Shown: in pieces, positions 1 through 12,699 of the stretch | How the letters are laid out: the number at the start of each line of letters is the position of its first letter | Numbering within the stretch: the first letter of the stretch is position 1 | From: Membranipora membranacea | Taxonomy: Eukaryota; Bryozoa; Gymnolaemata; Cheilostomatida; Membraniporidae | Length of the DNA stretch: 64,000 nt | NCBI GenBank assembly: GCA_914767715.1 | Contig: OU612069.1 | Span: 4,402,001-4,466,000 of the forward strand | Direction of reading: 5' to 3' | Notes under the pieces: model-generated | The model's input: the letters and a program-made list of their open reading frames with translations, nothing else | Databases searched by the model: none | Told to the model about the DNA's origin: nothing | Position numbers and translations under genes: made by a program

Positions 1-198
1 TGCACGCCACATCGTCAAGTGTGTGTAGAGAAATTTGAATTGCCTTAAGGTTGGTCTCAGTTTGTAGGTAAGTCGGAGCACACCTGGGGGCCAACCAAAC
101 CCAGTGGTCGGTGGAATGCAGTGGGTATCGAACCACGACCTTCAGCTTTTGCGTGCTGAAGGACCAGTGTTCTAACCGACTGAGCCACCTTCTACTGA
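1..198 (-). repeat. tRNA-derived SINE, truncated by window edge
   Basis: Read on the minus strand from 198 downward, the sequence starts with a tRNA-like head. It has an A-box-like TGGCTCAGTCGG (176-187) and a B-box-like GGTTCGATACC (124-134), about the spacing of an internal RNA polymerase III promoter. A non-tRNA body follows and runs off the left edge. The head resembles a tRNA gene but does not continue into a clear cloverleaf with an acceptor end, so a SINE is the better reading. Confidence 0.7.
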
Positions 199-1283
199 TA
201 TACGAGTTGATCCACACAAAGCGACAATGCCACAAAGAAGACCAATAAACAATATTTTGCTGAGGAAGCTGATATTTTCCAAAGGCAGATAGATCAGTTT
301 CAAGTTCAGGCTGAGTTATGTTATGTTCACTATCTCTTGCTGAGGGTAACACCAACACTGCTGGTTTACTATCTCTGAGATGCAAGTCTCTCTACAGCAT
401 AGTGACGTACATATAAGAAGACCTACTGGTTAGGTTTTGTTTATCTGTCTGGTTTTAAGTTTAGGAACTCCAGCACATTTGAATCAATTCAGTAGCTACT
501 GCAATGTGAATATAACCAACAGTAATTGATAGCTTGCACATGCGCAAAGTTGGTGAGCGGCTGAGTTTCTCAGTACCCTGTTGCTTTTCTGCGATTAACA
601 AAACCAAAATGTACGAAATGATCCATCAGAAGAAGTGAGGTTAAAGTGGCAGCACACCATCTGACCCTCCTGTTGTACGCAAAATGTTTCGTTGACTGAC
701 CTCTCCAGAGGCGCGCTGATATCACTCATACTACAGGAAGACACAATCAGGCATCAATACATTTCAATAACAGATTTCATTTCTGTTGTGTTGATTACAT
801 AGTCATGGGTTCAAGCCCATGAATTGAACAATCATAATCGAATGTCCCGTCTGCAACACATTTTGGTCTATCTAATTTCTACATGTTGAAGGCAGATATT
901 TCTTATGTTTGTTTTGTTAGTTATGAGACATCAGCTATGTCAGCTATTTGGTCCGTATTTTCTGTCTGCCTATACCCCTTATATTTTGAGCTCTGAGTCA
1001 TTATACTACGATACCTACAATGATTTAGCTAGTATTATATTTTGTTGCAAGAGTTTTCATCTGTTATGGCATTGGTTGTTAGATCTCAGCCAGGTCATTT
1101 GCTAAGTCCGTACTTCCTGTTTGTTCAGTGCCATGATCCCACGAGCCTGAGAGTTATCATACTATTATACCTACAATGTATTAGTTAGTATCATATGTTT
1201 ATCATACATTACAAAGTCCATACACCCTGTTTGCTGAGTCTCCAGATCTGTAGAGCTATGAGTATCTCTATACCCTGTGACAG
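199..1283. other. non-coding stretch, no gene seen
   Basis: AT-rich sequence with no convincing exon. It lies upstream of, or inside an intron of, the + strand gene whose first visible exon starts at 1284. A small palindrome with a B-box-like core lies near 803-820 and may be a SINE scrap. The open stretch at 905-1105 has no recognisable protein features. Confidence 0.5.
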
Positions 1284-4200
1284 GTGGTAGTTACAATGAT
1301 GGCAGTAGTCTCTCTAGTGAGCCGATAGTTAAAAGAAGAAGAAGAGCAGCAGCAGGAGGAGGCAGAGTATGTAAGGGTAAACTATACTCTAGCTCTGACT
1401 GTAAGTAAACAATACAAACTTAAACGTATTTACTAAAACTACACAGGCCTCACGTGTTTATTCATTCACAAACAATGCAAACTTGAACCTCCGAATGTAA
1501 GCTACACATGATAATAAGTGACATTGTGTCGGGGTTATAAAAATACAATACCCTAGAACTCCACTGGTATTTGGGTCTTCCAACTACAACATACCTTAGA
1601 ATAGTAAAGTTTTCCCAGCAGGAAATGTGCCTATTATTGCAGATGCTTGCAAAATTACCACACATATTATAATATAGTATAGTACTGCCTCTACCAGATT
1701 GCCATCTTGTTGGATGTAAAACAAACACATAATACCACCGAAAGATTTCGGTTCAACTTATCATCTTATTTTATACAATATTTGGCCAGTCTGATAATAG
1801 GATTGACTAAAGAGAGAAAAGTTATATTTGTTATTGCCATAAACATATAAACGCTATATATATTTATATGTTAATGGCTATTGCATAACAAATTTGGCAT
1901 TTGTCTTCTTAATGCCTTCTAAGTTTGGCTGTACATAGTGGAAGTTGATAGGTTCTCAAACTCATCCTGAGGGTAAACAATTCTCTAATTTTCTCATGGG
2001 AATTCATTTATATTTATCTACACACATACGAGTTGTAGTTATTTTCATTTGGATAAAAGAAGGAATTACTCCGAATGAAAATTGCTAGATTTTTGTACTG
2101 TTGTTAACAGCTGAAGGAGAGGGAAGTGCTCAACAGAAAATGGTTGTCAGGACTAAGAAAACTAAGAGTAAGCTTCGCTACAGCATAATATTGGTTGCAT
2201 TTTGCAAGTAGAAAATTTCAAATTTTCCCATGCCAATCTCCCCAGAAGTCAGTATAAATCTGGTCCTCCTAGTTAGACTAAGAAGTGGATTAGACCATGA
2301 CAGAGTTTTATCTGTTGTCATTGACTTGTTTTAATTGGAGAATTTCAGAGCATTGTATTGTGGGATACTCTGTGATATGCCCATTGTTCACAGACCTTCC
2401 TGCTTTTTTTGGGAATTTCAAAAAAATGAGTTATGGGATATTTTTAAGAACGCCCACGGATCATAAGCCCACCCATTCTAGTTGGGAATTACAGAATGGT
2501 GCATCATGGGATATTCTTTGACATGCCCAAAGTTTGCGTTATGGGGTATTCTTTAATACGCCCTCTTATTGGTATCCTGTTTTGACGACACATAATCTGT
2601 ACGAATCAATTTATAGAGAAGAAAAGAGTACAAAATAGCCGGAGAAATCTCCGGCGCTGTAAGGCTATAATTTCTGATATCAGTAGTGAAAACAACCGAG
2701 ACGTTCATTATCAGGGTGAGTGTGAACCATAGACGTAGGCGTAGACTTGGACTTGGACTTGGACTTGGACTTGGACTTGGACTTGGACTTGGACTTGGAC
2801 TTGGACTTGGACTTGGACTTAGTATGAGATGTTACATGACTGCTGTTTTGAAGAGAAAAGCATATTGTTGTATCTTCAACTGTAAGATGTGCGTGTGTGT
2901 GCTTTTCACGGGTGTCAATCAGGACAGCCCAACCTGTAGTAGTCTACACCAAGTTTGGCCCATTTGCGGGCGTGATCAGTTGAAGGAAGTAACTGGAATG
3001 CAGGCAATTGGATTAAACATGATCTAGTAGTAGTCGGACTATCTGGCTGAGCCCTTGCTTTTGCTTTGCTAACTTTTTGTTTTATTCAACATCAAAATTA
3101 ATGGGATGAATATTCAAAAAGAGAAGAAAAAATGCTTTTTTGGATATCGACAATGTCAGCTGACAGTTACTGATTGACTCCTTGCTTCTGTATTTTGTGC
3201 TGATTTGATCGTAAAATGAGTTTATATTACTATTGCCAATTCTTTTAGATACTCATAGATACCTTATTGGAGAGCGTCAATTTTTCTTTTTAAATACTGG
3301 TTGGACTGAGTGATTGTACTTTTCTATTTTAGACAAGGGGGATGGAGACCAGTATACACCACCAGGTCAGAGTACCAGTAGTAGAATCTGCTCTGTGACT
3401 CCAAACCCATCACACTCACTTAGTAAGTTAGTCTCTAAATCTCCGGCACAGCAAGTCATACATAGTGAAGATGGATCCTCTGGTGACATCAACCAATCAT
3501 ATGTCTACCCTGTAGCCGGCAGCCGATCAGATGACACCCCTGTAGCAGCAAACATTCCTCAGTATAAAGCCGAGAAAGATGTCAGCACAGCCGAAGCTTC
3601 CCAACATTCATCTAATGAAGAGCTTTCTGTGTCAAGAAAAAGAAACCGTGTACTGCCATTTCCCTCATCTCAATCTGGCAGTGCTGTCTCTATTGATTAT
3701 GGGGCTGCTGCAGCACAAGCTAAGCGTTCTGTTGATTATGAGACCGCAGTATCAGGTTCTCCAACACCTGCTCAATCAACCGATGACGACTCAGTAGATG
3801 ATGGAGTTGCTGTCCTCAGCGAAGCTCCCTCTATTGACTGCGGGGCAGGAGTCAAACCAGCCCTGACCCTCCCTTCGTCTCAGGCAGTTAGCTGTGCGTC
3901 TGTTGACTACGGAGCTGAGGAAGAACTTGTGGAGAGAGGCACAAAGAAGAAAATGACAGTTGGGGGTACAGCCAGCGATGTTTCTGAGGACCACAGTCGT
4001 GTTCCTGCAGATTCTTGTAGAGTGTTACCTGAGCCCAAAGTTGACTGCACTCCTATTTTGATAGGTCCTAATCTGGAGATTAATATCCCAGTGCCAGAAG
4101 CCCCAAAATCTAGAAAGAGAAAGAAATCAGTGCCCAGACAACAGAAGACACCCCGTCCAAGGAGGCAAGCTGCTGCTAAAGCTCTACAAAGAATAAGTAG

Positions 4201-5085
4201 TGAGGTGAAGAACTATGAGGCTGTCAATAAAATGCCAGACAGATCAGACAACTTACCTGATGTTGTGATACAGCATACAACACCTGTACCTAACCTCTCA
4301 TTTTCAGTAGCTCTAGCAGGTAGCACTGGGGGAAGACTGACACATTCCACTCCATGTCCCACGCTGGCTTTTAATGATGGCCTTAAATCATCCAATAAGT
4401 CACCTGGGTTCACACCTATTGCTAAAAAGAAGCGCATATCCAACATCCAACCAAAAAATAAAAAGGTTTCTGAGCACAAGCAAGATCAGAATGAGCCCAT
4501 ACAACCACGTGAAAACACACAGCCAAGACGCTCATTCAGTCATGATAAAAGTATTGAGAGTGTCATTGGCTCAGTAACTTTACCATGGGAAGGAAGGAAA
4601 GTGTTCTCTCGAGTTAACCGCTCACAAAGCTCTCATAACTCGGCTAGATTAGCTACAAAAGAATCAACTGACCATGTTGTGGTTGATAGTGTGGAGAGCG
4701 AACGAATGAAGCCTATGCAGAAGCCCGTTAACATTGAAGGCACCTCACACTCTGGGCCTTCTCTGACCCTCAACTCTGTAATTAGTCAGCATCAAGAACC
4801 TGACGTCACACTGAAAGAAGGCGCAGCGATTGGGTCTGCTGCACCTGTTAACGATATGATTCTCGCTGAGAATAAAACAAATTTGGAAGTCAAAACCAAA
4901 CCATTTACACCCAAACCGTTTCAGAAAACAGTCAGTATCGAGCTGGATGACAGCCCAAGTATAACCTGGGATCAACAGCGATCAGATGAAATCAATGTTC
5001 AGGTTGACCCTGAGCCTGATGTTATGGGAAATGCCCTTTTGGAAAACCAAGGCGTAAGCGTAGCAACAAACTCTGCTAGATTAAG
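1284..5085 (+). CDS. basic low-complexity nuclear-type protein, three exons, both ends unresolved
   Basis: I do not recognise the family. Three exons fit by splice signals and phase: 1284-1400 (acceptor ...GACAG, donor GTAAGT), 2111-2167 (acceptor ...AACAG, donor GTAAGC) and 3333-5085 (acceptor ...TTTTAG, donor GTAAAA). The first opens in phase 2 of a codon, so the N-terminus is upstream. It contains a KRRRR basic patch. The large third exon encodes about 583 residues, rich in Ser, Pro, Lys and Arg, with nuclear-localisation-like KSRKRKK and PRPRRQAAAKAL segments and many SP/TP sites. It also has an internal repeat of the form LPxSSQ...S(I/V)DYGA, seen around 3655-3730 and 3865-3925, with weaker copies at 3728 and 3830. 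A stop codon directly follows the last donor, so this could instead be the terminal exon. It may be the 5' half of the gene at 17909-24873, whose composition is similar, but the phases at 5085 and 17909 do not match, so an exon is missing or these are two genes. Confidence 0.7.
2740..2820 (+). repeat. (GGACTT)n microsatellite
   Basis: About 13 near-perfect tandem copies of the hexamer GGACTT lie in the intron between 2167 and 3333. Read through, this gives a Leu-Gly dipeptide run. It lies between a splice donor and the next acceptor, so I treat it as intronic and not coding. Confidence 0.95.
2943..3027 (+). mobile_element. palindromic MITE, copy A (internally deleted)
   Basis: This is a degenerate member of a hairpin element with four copies in the window. 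Its ends read like ACCAAGTTTGGCCCATTTGC on the left and GGAATGCAGGCAATTGGATT on the right, which are inverted repeats of each other. The central CACTGGTCAC...GTGACCAGTG part is mostly lost here, leaving GTGATCAGTTG. Best-preserved relatives are at 9357 and 22594. Confidence 0.65.
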
Positions 5086-5555
5086 GTAAAACATAGTCCT
5101 GTGAGCAAAAAAAAGTTGGAGTTCTCCGCCCAATCTTAGTGTGTGGACAACTCCTTTTGTTATTATATGTAAGCCACGCCTACATAAAGAAGTTGTCCAA
5201 TGACAGTGCAGCACTGAAGTTAATTTTATTTTTGTATCAGATGTCGTCAGTATAGTTAGTTGGCAGTGGTAGTATTTGAATGTTTAGTAGAACATGCTCT
5301 AGCTAGTACAAGTCACTAGTACTAGCAATTTTTCACACTCACATGAGAGAGCTGCAACTATGGATGGATGTTGGAGTCAGTCAGCACTAAGGTAATAAAA
5401 AATGATTTTATTCATACGTATTACTATTGGCTGTGTGTATGGACAGAGATGAGAGAGAGTGTGTGCCGTGTGTTGCCTCTGTCTCACTCAGAGTCAGAGA
5501 CTAGAGAGAGGCAACACTCACCAAACATTGGACAGAGACTTGAGAGTTTTTGTTA

Positions 5556-5597
5556 GATATGTGTGTGTGTGTGTGTGTGTGTGCGGGCGTGTGTGTC
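5556..5597. repeat. (GT)n dinucleotide repeat
   Basis: A run of GT dinucleotides, interrupted near its 3' end. No gene is seen around it. Confidence 0.9.
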
Positions 5598-6804
5598 GGC
5601 CTTTATTACATCCAGTATCCATAGGGATATGCCTGCTGAAATTGGCATTATTATTATCATTTTCTTATTGAGCCCTTCCAGTTTGACCATATGCCCATCA
5701 ATAAATAAGGCCCACTGCAGCTTGGCATATTAAGTCTCGTGGTTGGGGCCACTAGCTAGTTGACTTGCACAACAATCTGCAGGTGATCTGTGAGATTGCG
5801 ACAAAGAAGGTAGTGTAATGACTGCTCTATCCCCGAACCACATTTAAAAAAGGCCTATTTGTGGTATGTTGAGTCAGATCAGTTCAATTAAGGAGTTCTC
5901 TTGGTTCAACTTATTACAGAATAACAGTGATCATGACAGCATAATTTTGTGATTGAAGCAAACCCCAACAGGCCTAGCTAGCCAATCCTGACACCTACTA
6001 AGCTTCATTCCATAATCCATTACATTCAATGCATTCAATTTTGGGACTGTTAAATTGACATAATTATGAATAGGGGCAACACAATGCAATTATAATCATC
6101 AGTATACAGTCAATTGGTAGGATGAAAAGGAATACTCAATTCAGTTTATAATTACATAGTAACATTACTGGGACCCAAAAAACAGCGTGCTACGCATGTT
6201 TGCTAAAAGTTAACCAACTAATGCTGTGAATGTATTGGCGAGATACAATAGGCCTAATTGAGCAAAGTTAGTTTTGAAGTACTTCAGCAGCTTATCTTGA
6301 CTTTGGCTTAGCTTGTCAATACAGGCTAAGGTGGGCCTCAATCCACTCTCTCCTCCATCATTGTCATCACATTTGCCGAATTTTTTGGGTTGTTACTGGC
6401 AAAGAGGCGTAGTGGTAATTTCTAGGTCATTTTAATGTTTCTTGGTTACTAAGGCTACAGTGAATAGAGTGATTTACAATCCAGGTAAAATTGCATCACG
6501 CATACTATTCCGAAAATAAAATTTAGCAGTCCTAAAATTTGGTCTGTTCATCACGTAACATTTGCTTCCGTCGGGAGGTTGGGATTAGACCTCGAACTAA
6601 ACATCTTGCTCGAGTCGGAGTTAGTTTACTAGCCCTGTCTATGGAATTTGTGCAATTTATTTAATAGTATTATTCATAGTTACTCTAGTGTTCAGAAGTA
6701 GGCTTGTTGTTAGTGTGGATCTAACTAAATCAAGCACATTAGGTCGATCTTAATGTAGTCCCAGATTAACTCCAAACCATGTCTACACTGTGTGTGATTC
6801 AGGA

Positions 6805-6875
6805 TCAGAAGTAGCCCAGTTGATAAAGCACCGGTCTCACAATCGCAAGGGATCAGACTCTTGAACACTAAGCCC
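6805..6875 (+). repeat. degenerate tRNA-like SINE fragment
   Basis: GTAGCCCAGTTGATAAAGCA (from 6811) matches an A-box-like tRNA D-arm, followed by an anticodon-arm-like stretch. The expected B-box position (near 6850) is only weakly preserved. Probably an old SINE head. Confidence 0.4.
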
Positions 6876-7734
6876 AGCTGACCGAAAACCTAATTACATG
6901 CTTTCCACAACCAGTCGCATTAGCAACAATTCTGTTCTGTGCTAGTGACCCAAAACAGAAAAGTTTTATTATCTATTACCAAGTATCCTGATATTATCTG
7001 GCGTTACCTCAGGTAGATATGGGAAAACTCGTAATGAATGATCTCCCCACATTGAATAGCAGACCCTTCGCTATTGAAGTGCTCAGTATTTATTGAAAAA
7101 TGTTGAGGATAGCTAAATTCTGGGTTAAGTTGGCTTAATAGGTCTAGTAACATCATTAAACACAAACCCCATAATTGTTTTCACATGCTATTTGCACAAC
7201 AGAGTTTCCATCATAGTTCATTTCACTTTTTTTTTTTATAGTCTTAATGTTCTTGTTTATAGATATTAACTCAAGTCAAAGAACTGTGCCGTTAATAGGG
7301 ATACCCACCTAACGAGACCATAGCTATGAAAGGTGAAGCATCTGTTGAGGCTCGACTTTCACTCCAGCATGTTATAGCTATGTGATATGCTAGGTCACCC
7401 TTAGGAATTACGGTTGGTGCGTTACCTCCCATCAGTTACATGACTTCAAACATTTTCATCACTCACAACATAATATATTTATATTTCAACCATTGTTGCC
7501 TATCTTTTTATATAGAATAGAGGATTGTCAGATATCAGTTTTGATCATTGTTATAATGATCTAGGCCTACTGATAAATTGTCAGTGCCAACTCTCAATTC
7601 TGCATCCAATAACTTTGTTGACCATTGATAAGCTCTAGGTTCCACAAAAGTCTCTACCTGCTTTGAATTGTCTTCTCAAATTTCTATGGTTAATGTTTTT
7701 CAGTCGATTTAGATTTAGATGAGTCCCCAGAAAC

Positions 7735-7890
7735 AAGGATTGACTTAGAAGCTGTCTTGACTCTACTCTACCCACTTGGATAGTCTGCAAGCTTTCCAAT
7801 ATCAAGTAAGGTATCTACCAGATAAACATTACTTTATTCTATTCTCCCGGTCATTCAGTTATTGATTCCCAATTTCAGTATTGGTTTATA
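7735..7890 (+). repeat. dispersed repeat, copy 1 of 2
   Basis: It shares the string GCTGTCTTGAC(T/C)CTAC, a TTGGATAGTCT-like part, ATCAAGTAAG and GATAAACATT with 8865-9015, in the same order and orientation. The copies are diverged. No coding content. Confidence 0.6.
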
Positions 7891-8864
7891 CGTCTGTGTA
7901 TTATACAACTTGTTCATTTCCTGGTGTCACAAAAGCTGCAGCAAGTGAAGGTCAACCTGCAAATTACAGCTCTTTAAAAAAAGTTTCATCTCTCTGCTAA
8001 ATTTGTGTAGGAGTTTCCTTCCCGTGAAAAAGTTAAGGCTAGACAACTTTGTAATGGGATGAATTCATCGCTAACTATCAATTGTCTACTCTCAAAACAG
8101 AGAAGGAAAACTCTTTGCAAATCCACTTTCACCAAAGTCAAAATTTAATTGGCTCTCCCTGGTGTCATGCGCCCTGAGGTTAGGGTCCTACAATACTCCA
8201 AGATTATTCCGTTGTCTTATTCCACACTTTTTTAAGTCATTCAGCCTCATAACACTTAGATTTAATTTGTTCAATGTTTGATGAAGTTATGTTGTTCTTT
8301 GCAGGAAAAGATTTTTATTTACAAGCACGTGAATGATACCATCTCACAGATCCTATCATTGAATGAGTTGTAAGTAGATAACTTAACAGGTTTCAAGCTC
8401 CTTCCAAATCATATCACATGAGGCTCTGAGTAGCAAATGTAGTATACATTCTTCAAGACTGAGTGATGCAGGGAGCAGCGGTTGTTTCCTTAATTTGTTG
8501 TAAACTATATATATATCTCATCCCTTCAAATCTTGTCTTTTTTCTACAGAAGCGTTGGGTGGGCCTATGCAAAAAAAGTGAAATCGCCCAGTATAAAAAA
8601 AAATTGAGATCTGTTTGTATGTGAGAAATTCTATAACATCATTTAATACAAAATCTAATTTTGCATTACAGAATTTGACACATACGAATTTGAAGTACGA
8701 CGTAATTCTACCAAGGAGTAATTGGGGGCTGGTACTCATTGTTGATTTGTTCCTTTGATTAGCAAAAATCCGCAAAATGTCATTGCATTCTTCTAGTTAT
8801 CTGCATAAATGTATCAGTTTGATTATTACTTTTCAGAAGATCTAGTAGGGTTGCCGGTAGCAAG

Positions 8865-9015
8865 AGATGAATTTTGAGCTGTCTTGACCCTACCCTTCAT
8901 TTAACTAGCCTTCTCGGATAGTCTTCTAACATCAGGTAAGACATCGATCTGATAAACATTGGGCCTTATATATTCGCCCAGTCCCTCAGGCATCACTTAC
9001 AAATTTCCGTATTGG
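8865..9015 (+). repeat. dispersed repeat, copy 2 of 2
   Basis: Direct diverged copy of 7735-7890. The 5' flank also looks related (both follow a TTTTCAG string), so the duplicated unit may begin slightly earlier. Confidence 0.6.
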
Positions 9016-9356
9016 CCCAATTAGCTGAGAATATATATCTCACAAACAATGTCCTTGGCCTTGTCTAATAGCAGTGGAAGGAGTTTTAGCTGCAATCTTA
9101 AGACATCTTCATTTTAAATTTGATGAGGTGTAGGTGTAGTCAGGTTTTGTGTAACTATTCCCTGTCAATATCCAATCAAAGATAAATAGGACTCACTGAT
9201 AATTTTTTTGTGTCAAATGTAAACCCTTCAGGTTTACCCTCAAACTCTTAAGTTTTTGATTGGGGGGGAATCATCAAGCTAGCTACATTCAGGATTTACT
9301 AATCATAGTAAATTACAATGGCAATTTGTCATGCATACATACATACCTACCTATGA

Positions 9357-9476
9357 TAGACCAAGTTATGCCCATTTGCCTGTATTCGAAGTTCCTCCCC
9401 ATCCACTGGTCATGCTGCAGCGTGACCAGCGGAAAGGAGCAACTGGAATACAAGCAATTGGATTAAACTTGATCTA
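9357..9476 (+). mobile_element. palindromic MITE, copy B (near full length)
   Basis: An inverted repeat of about 120 bp. It starts TAGACCAAGTT and ends AACTTGATCTA, with inner arms CCACTGGTCATG...GCGTGACCAGCGG and GGAGCAACTGGAATACAAGC. The whole element can fold into one long hairpin and has no coding capacity. Terminal CCAAGTTT/AAACTTGG and the subterminal TTTGCCTGCATTC-like string are shared with the copies at 2943, 11767 and 22594. Confidence 0.8.
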
Positions 9477-11619
9477 ACCTATGGCGGGCATAATAATTGT
9501 TGACATTAATCATGACAACTCACTGGTTTGCAACTTTTTTGTAATGTCCACATTTCAACCTATACGCACACCATATAATTGTCATTTTGGCTCGGTGAAT
9601 AGGCTATGAGTTATTTGGGGAGACAAAATAAGTCATTTCATAAATATTTATGTGTGAGGTCTGAAATATCCGGGCAATAACACAACCTAGTTGGCTGTAT
9701 GCTATGTATGTATTAAAAAAGGGCTTGTATGAGAATATCCCACAATGCAATTTATTGGGAATTCCTCATAAACATAGAAATTTCTCGCTTTTTTTTCCCA
9801 TTTTAAAATGTTATGATGATGGGTCTTTCATATATCTTTAGGCTGAGGACATGAGGCTCGGAAGAACTTCTGGCGCAGCTGCAATCACTAAAGATTTCCG
9901 ATACACTCGGCCTTGCATATAAGGGTATGTAATCAAACTACAAAGCAGAACACTTCTGTAGAGGTATTTTCTCCTGCAACTTATCTTTTCACGTTTGAAA
10001 TTGGTCTCCATTATAGGAATATTTTGATTTAACTTGTAACACAGTTCTCTGGATTTTATAGCGAGACCAGGTTAACGGGAACATTGTAATGCTGGTAACT
10101 TTAGAAAAAGTGGCATTGGCTGAATACTGTTTACCACTCCTTTCCAATATAACTACTGTGATCACCTACATCTGTGGGATGCAGATGGCGGTGTTCTATC
10201 CCGATTTCAACTTGATCCCTGCTGTACATTGACGTTGTTTACTCTAGTGGAGAAATAAGCTTTGCGTCTGAATATTTCAGAAACCATTTATGCGAATTCG
10301 CTTTTGTTTCTATCAGCAATTGAAAAACTTTATTTACATTTCATGAAGCCCTGACACCATTCGTAAATAAGTATTGATTATCGTCTGCGGGAGGAAAAAT
10401 CATCTCTGTAAATTCGGACTAAAGCACCCTTATCAGTAATGTGTGGACAGAGGAATTCAAAACAAATTTAATCCTGTTTCAGTTGTACCATGAAAAAAAG
10501 CCATGGGGCTATATCTGTCTCAGAGAAGAGACAATCACAATTGTTTTTTAATGATATACATAAATAAAAGAGCCCTCGGGTCTATTTCTGTTAATTAGGG
10601 GAGAGTTTGTTGGCATCCTTTGATAGGTTTCCTATAACAGTTTGGCTATTATAGTCCAACAGGAATCATGCTGAGATAATAGAGTAAATATTTGACTTTC
10701 TTTTCATGGTGGTTGCGAAATCTAATAATACCTCTCTGTCAATAGACACACTGTCTATTACTTTTATTTGCAGCTACTAAGATTATAAGAAGTTATGGCT
10801 GGGTATTATTTAACTTTGGGTGCTTCACTTACTATTGTTACGATTTATAAATAACTTGACAGACCGCTGGGGAGAATTCTATCATGTTGAAAGCGAGAGG
10901 ACACGCACACGAATACTGTTGTTTATATAATTCGAAGGTGTATTCATCCGGCTGTTATGTAGATTAGACGTGGTATAATGGAATTCTAGTTTTTTGCCCA
11001 TTGTGGCATCGTGTCTGTTTTCCTCATCATTGCTTTATGAATCAAAGTCATCTTTATATCATGTAGCTAAAACAAAATAAATCAGTCAGCTTGTAAACGC
11101 CAATCAATCATAACCTGATCTAAATTACAACAAATACTGTGTGTAGTCCAATGGTCAATGCAATGCCCGTGAGAATTTTTCTGCATATTTTTTTAATGAA
11201 CTGGTGAGGTAATTCCTTGTATGATGTTGTTTTTTATAGATTGAGATTTTAGTGGACATCTTATATGACTGGACCTATTGCGATTTGAAAAAACAGTACC
11301 ATGCTAGAGCCGAGATCGATTACTCTATCGCCTAAACAAAGCCTTTACAGTGCTCCCCGATGAATGACTTCATCTCAAGATGCTGCTCGAACGACTCCCA
11401 CTCCCTATGCCTGGCTCTGTTTTTTTGCAAGTGGCCGTAATTTTGTTGCATAAAAGACGCTTCTACAAGGGATTAGGCTGTGTTTTCTTTGCTTGATGTT
11501 AGCTGTCTTACAAAACTTGTTCAATGAAAATGTGAAAATGGTTTTGCAACTTGTTATATTACCATGATTTCCTTGTTAGCAGGTACTGCCAGTTATTGAG
11601 CTAAATTTTCTATAGAAGT

Positions 11620-11643
11620 ATATAATATATATATATATATATA
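11620..11643. repeat. (AT)n repeat
   Basis: A short run of AT dinucleotides. No other feature. Confidence 0.85.
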
Positions 11644-11766
11644 GTTTTTTATCCATATTCACTATTCTATTTTCTCCATATTCAGCAAATAAATCTTAGT
11701 ATTATAGAGTCAGACAACGATATTGTCGAGTTTTGATTCAGATTTAGTTTTGTCATGTTAACTCCT

Positions 11767-11857
11767 GTTGCTCCCTTCCACTGGTTACGCCGCAGGCCTG
11801 TGGCATGACCAGTGGATTGAGAGCGACATGGAATGCAGGCAAATGGACCAAGCTTCG
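11767..11857 (+). mobile_element. palindromic MITE, copy C (left end missing)
   Basis: It carries the central hairpin TTGCTCCCTTCCACTGGTTA...CATGACCAGTGG and the right arm GGAATGCAGGCAAATGGACC, but lacks the left outer arm. A TGTTAACTC string occurs directly before (11756) and after (11862) the element. It could be a target duplication or chance. Confidence 0.7.
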
Positions 11858-12445
11858 TCTATGTTAACTCTGATGATAGGAGTTGGTGATATGAGGGATT
11901 ATCATTTGTCATGTAGTTTAGATTTACCATGAGGTTTGGCATGTAAGTCTGACTAGACAAGGGGAAAGGGGGTCAGTATTTTTGATACCATATACCTATG
12001 ACTGGCCTGCCACTAATTGTTTGCTGCTAGGCTGTGCGTTTTATTTAGCCTCAACCTTGGCTGGAATCAAGGCAACACCATCACCGGGTAGGAAAACTGT
12101 TTGATTCTTTTTTGTCTATTGAAGATTGGTATCTTAGTTTAATGGTCACTGCTTGCTCGTAGTAGCATCAGAGACCATGGATAATAGTCTCTGGTATCAT
12201 ACCACAGTTTGGCAGACAAAGCAAATGTGTTTCAATGTCACTGCTCACAAAATATTTCACAGCCTAAGTTTCATATCATAGTTATTCATCGCTATTATGC
12301 TCTAACCACAAGTACACAAGTACTTGAACGGAGATCATCACTTGGACGTTATGCTGTGTATTTGCTCTTGTGATAGCATGTTGGAACTGTGCCAAAACAG
12401 AACAATTTGTCAATTGATAATGTATATGCGCTGACGTTTAGTCAT

Positions 12446-12525
12446 TCACGTATAGCTCAGTGGTATTGCTTTGATGTCGCATGCACAAGTTCCTAGGTTC
12501 TAATCCCAGGTTGGGAGAGGATTTT
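12446..12525 (+). repeat. tRNA-derived SINE head
   Basis: TATAGCTCAGTGGTATTGCT (12451-12470) is a good A-box region and GGTTCTAATCCC (12496-12507) a good B-box, at tRNA-like spacing. The 3' side shows no acceptor stem partner, so a SINE or tRNA pseudogene is more likely than a working tRNA. Confidence 0.6.
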
Positions 12526-12699
12526 TGTATTTGAGGTAAAAGCTTCAAAACTTCTCATCTTGGACAACGATCTGACCTTAACTACACTGTGTGAAGGTAT
12601 CAATTCCAATTAAATCTTATGATTTATTCACGTACAAACTGAGCATTGTTCTCAAACCTGTAAACATTTCATCCTCAAACTGACCAAATCTCAACCTGC

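Noticed and set aside
2686-3027. Open frame with a long Leu-Gly run.
   Set aside because: It is created by the (GGACTT)n microsatellite and a MITE inside an intron between phase-matched exons.
7706-7780. Candidate exon DLDLDESPETRIDLEAVLTLL after TTTTTCAG.
   Set aside because: No donor before the stop in that frame, and it overlaps a dispersed repeat.
8305-8369. Candidate small exon with TTTGCAG acceptor and GTAAGT donor (EKIFIYKHVNDTISQILSLNE).
   Set aside because: Its phases (0 in, 2 out) do not bridge exon 3333-5085 to exon 17909, and its composition is unlike the neighbouring exons.
8838-8870. RSSRVAGSKR followed by a stop after a TTTTCAG string, recalling a shugoshin C-terminal motif.
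   Set aside because: The same stretch is part of a dispersed repeat (partner at 7710-7760), so the similarity is most likely chance.
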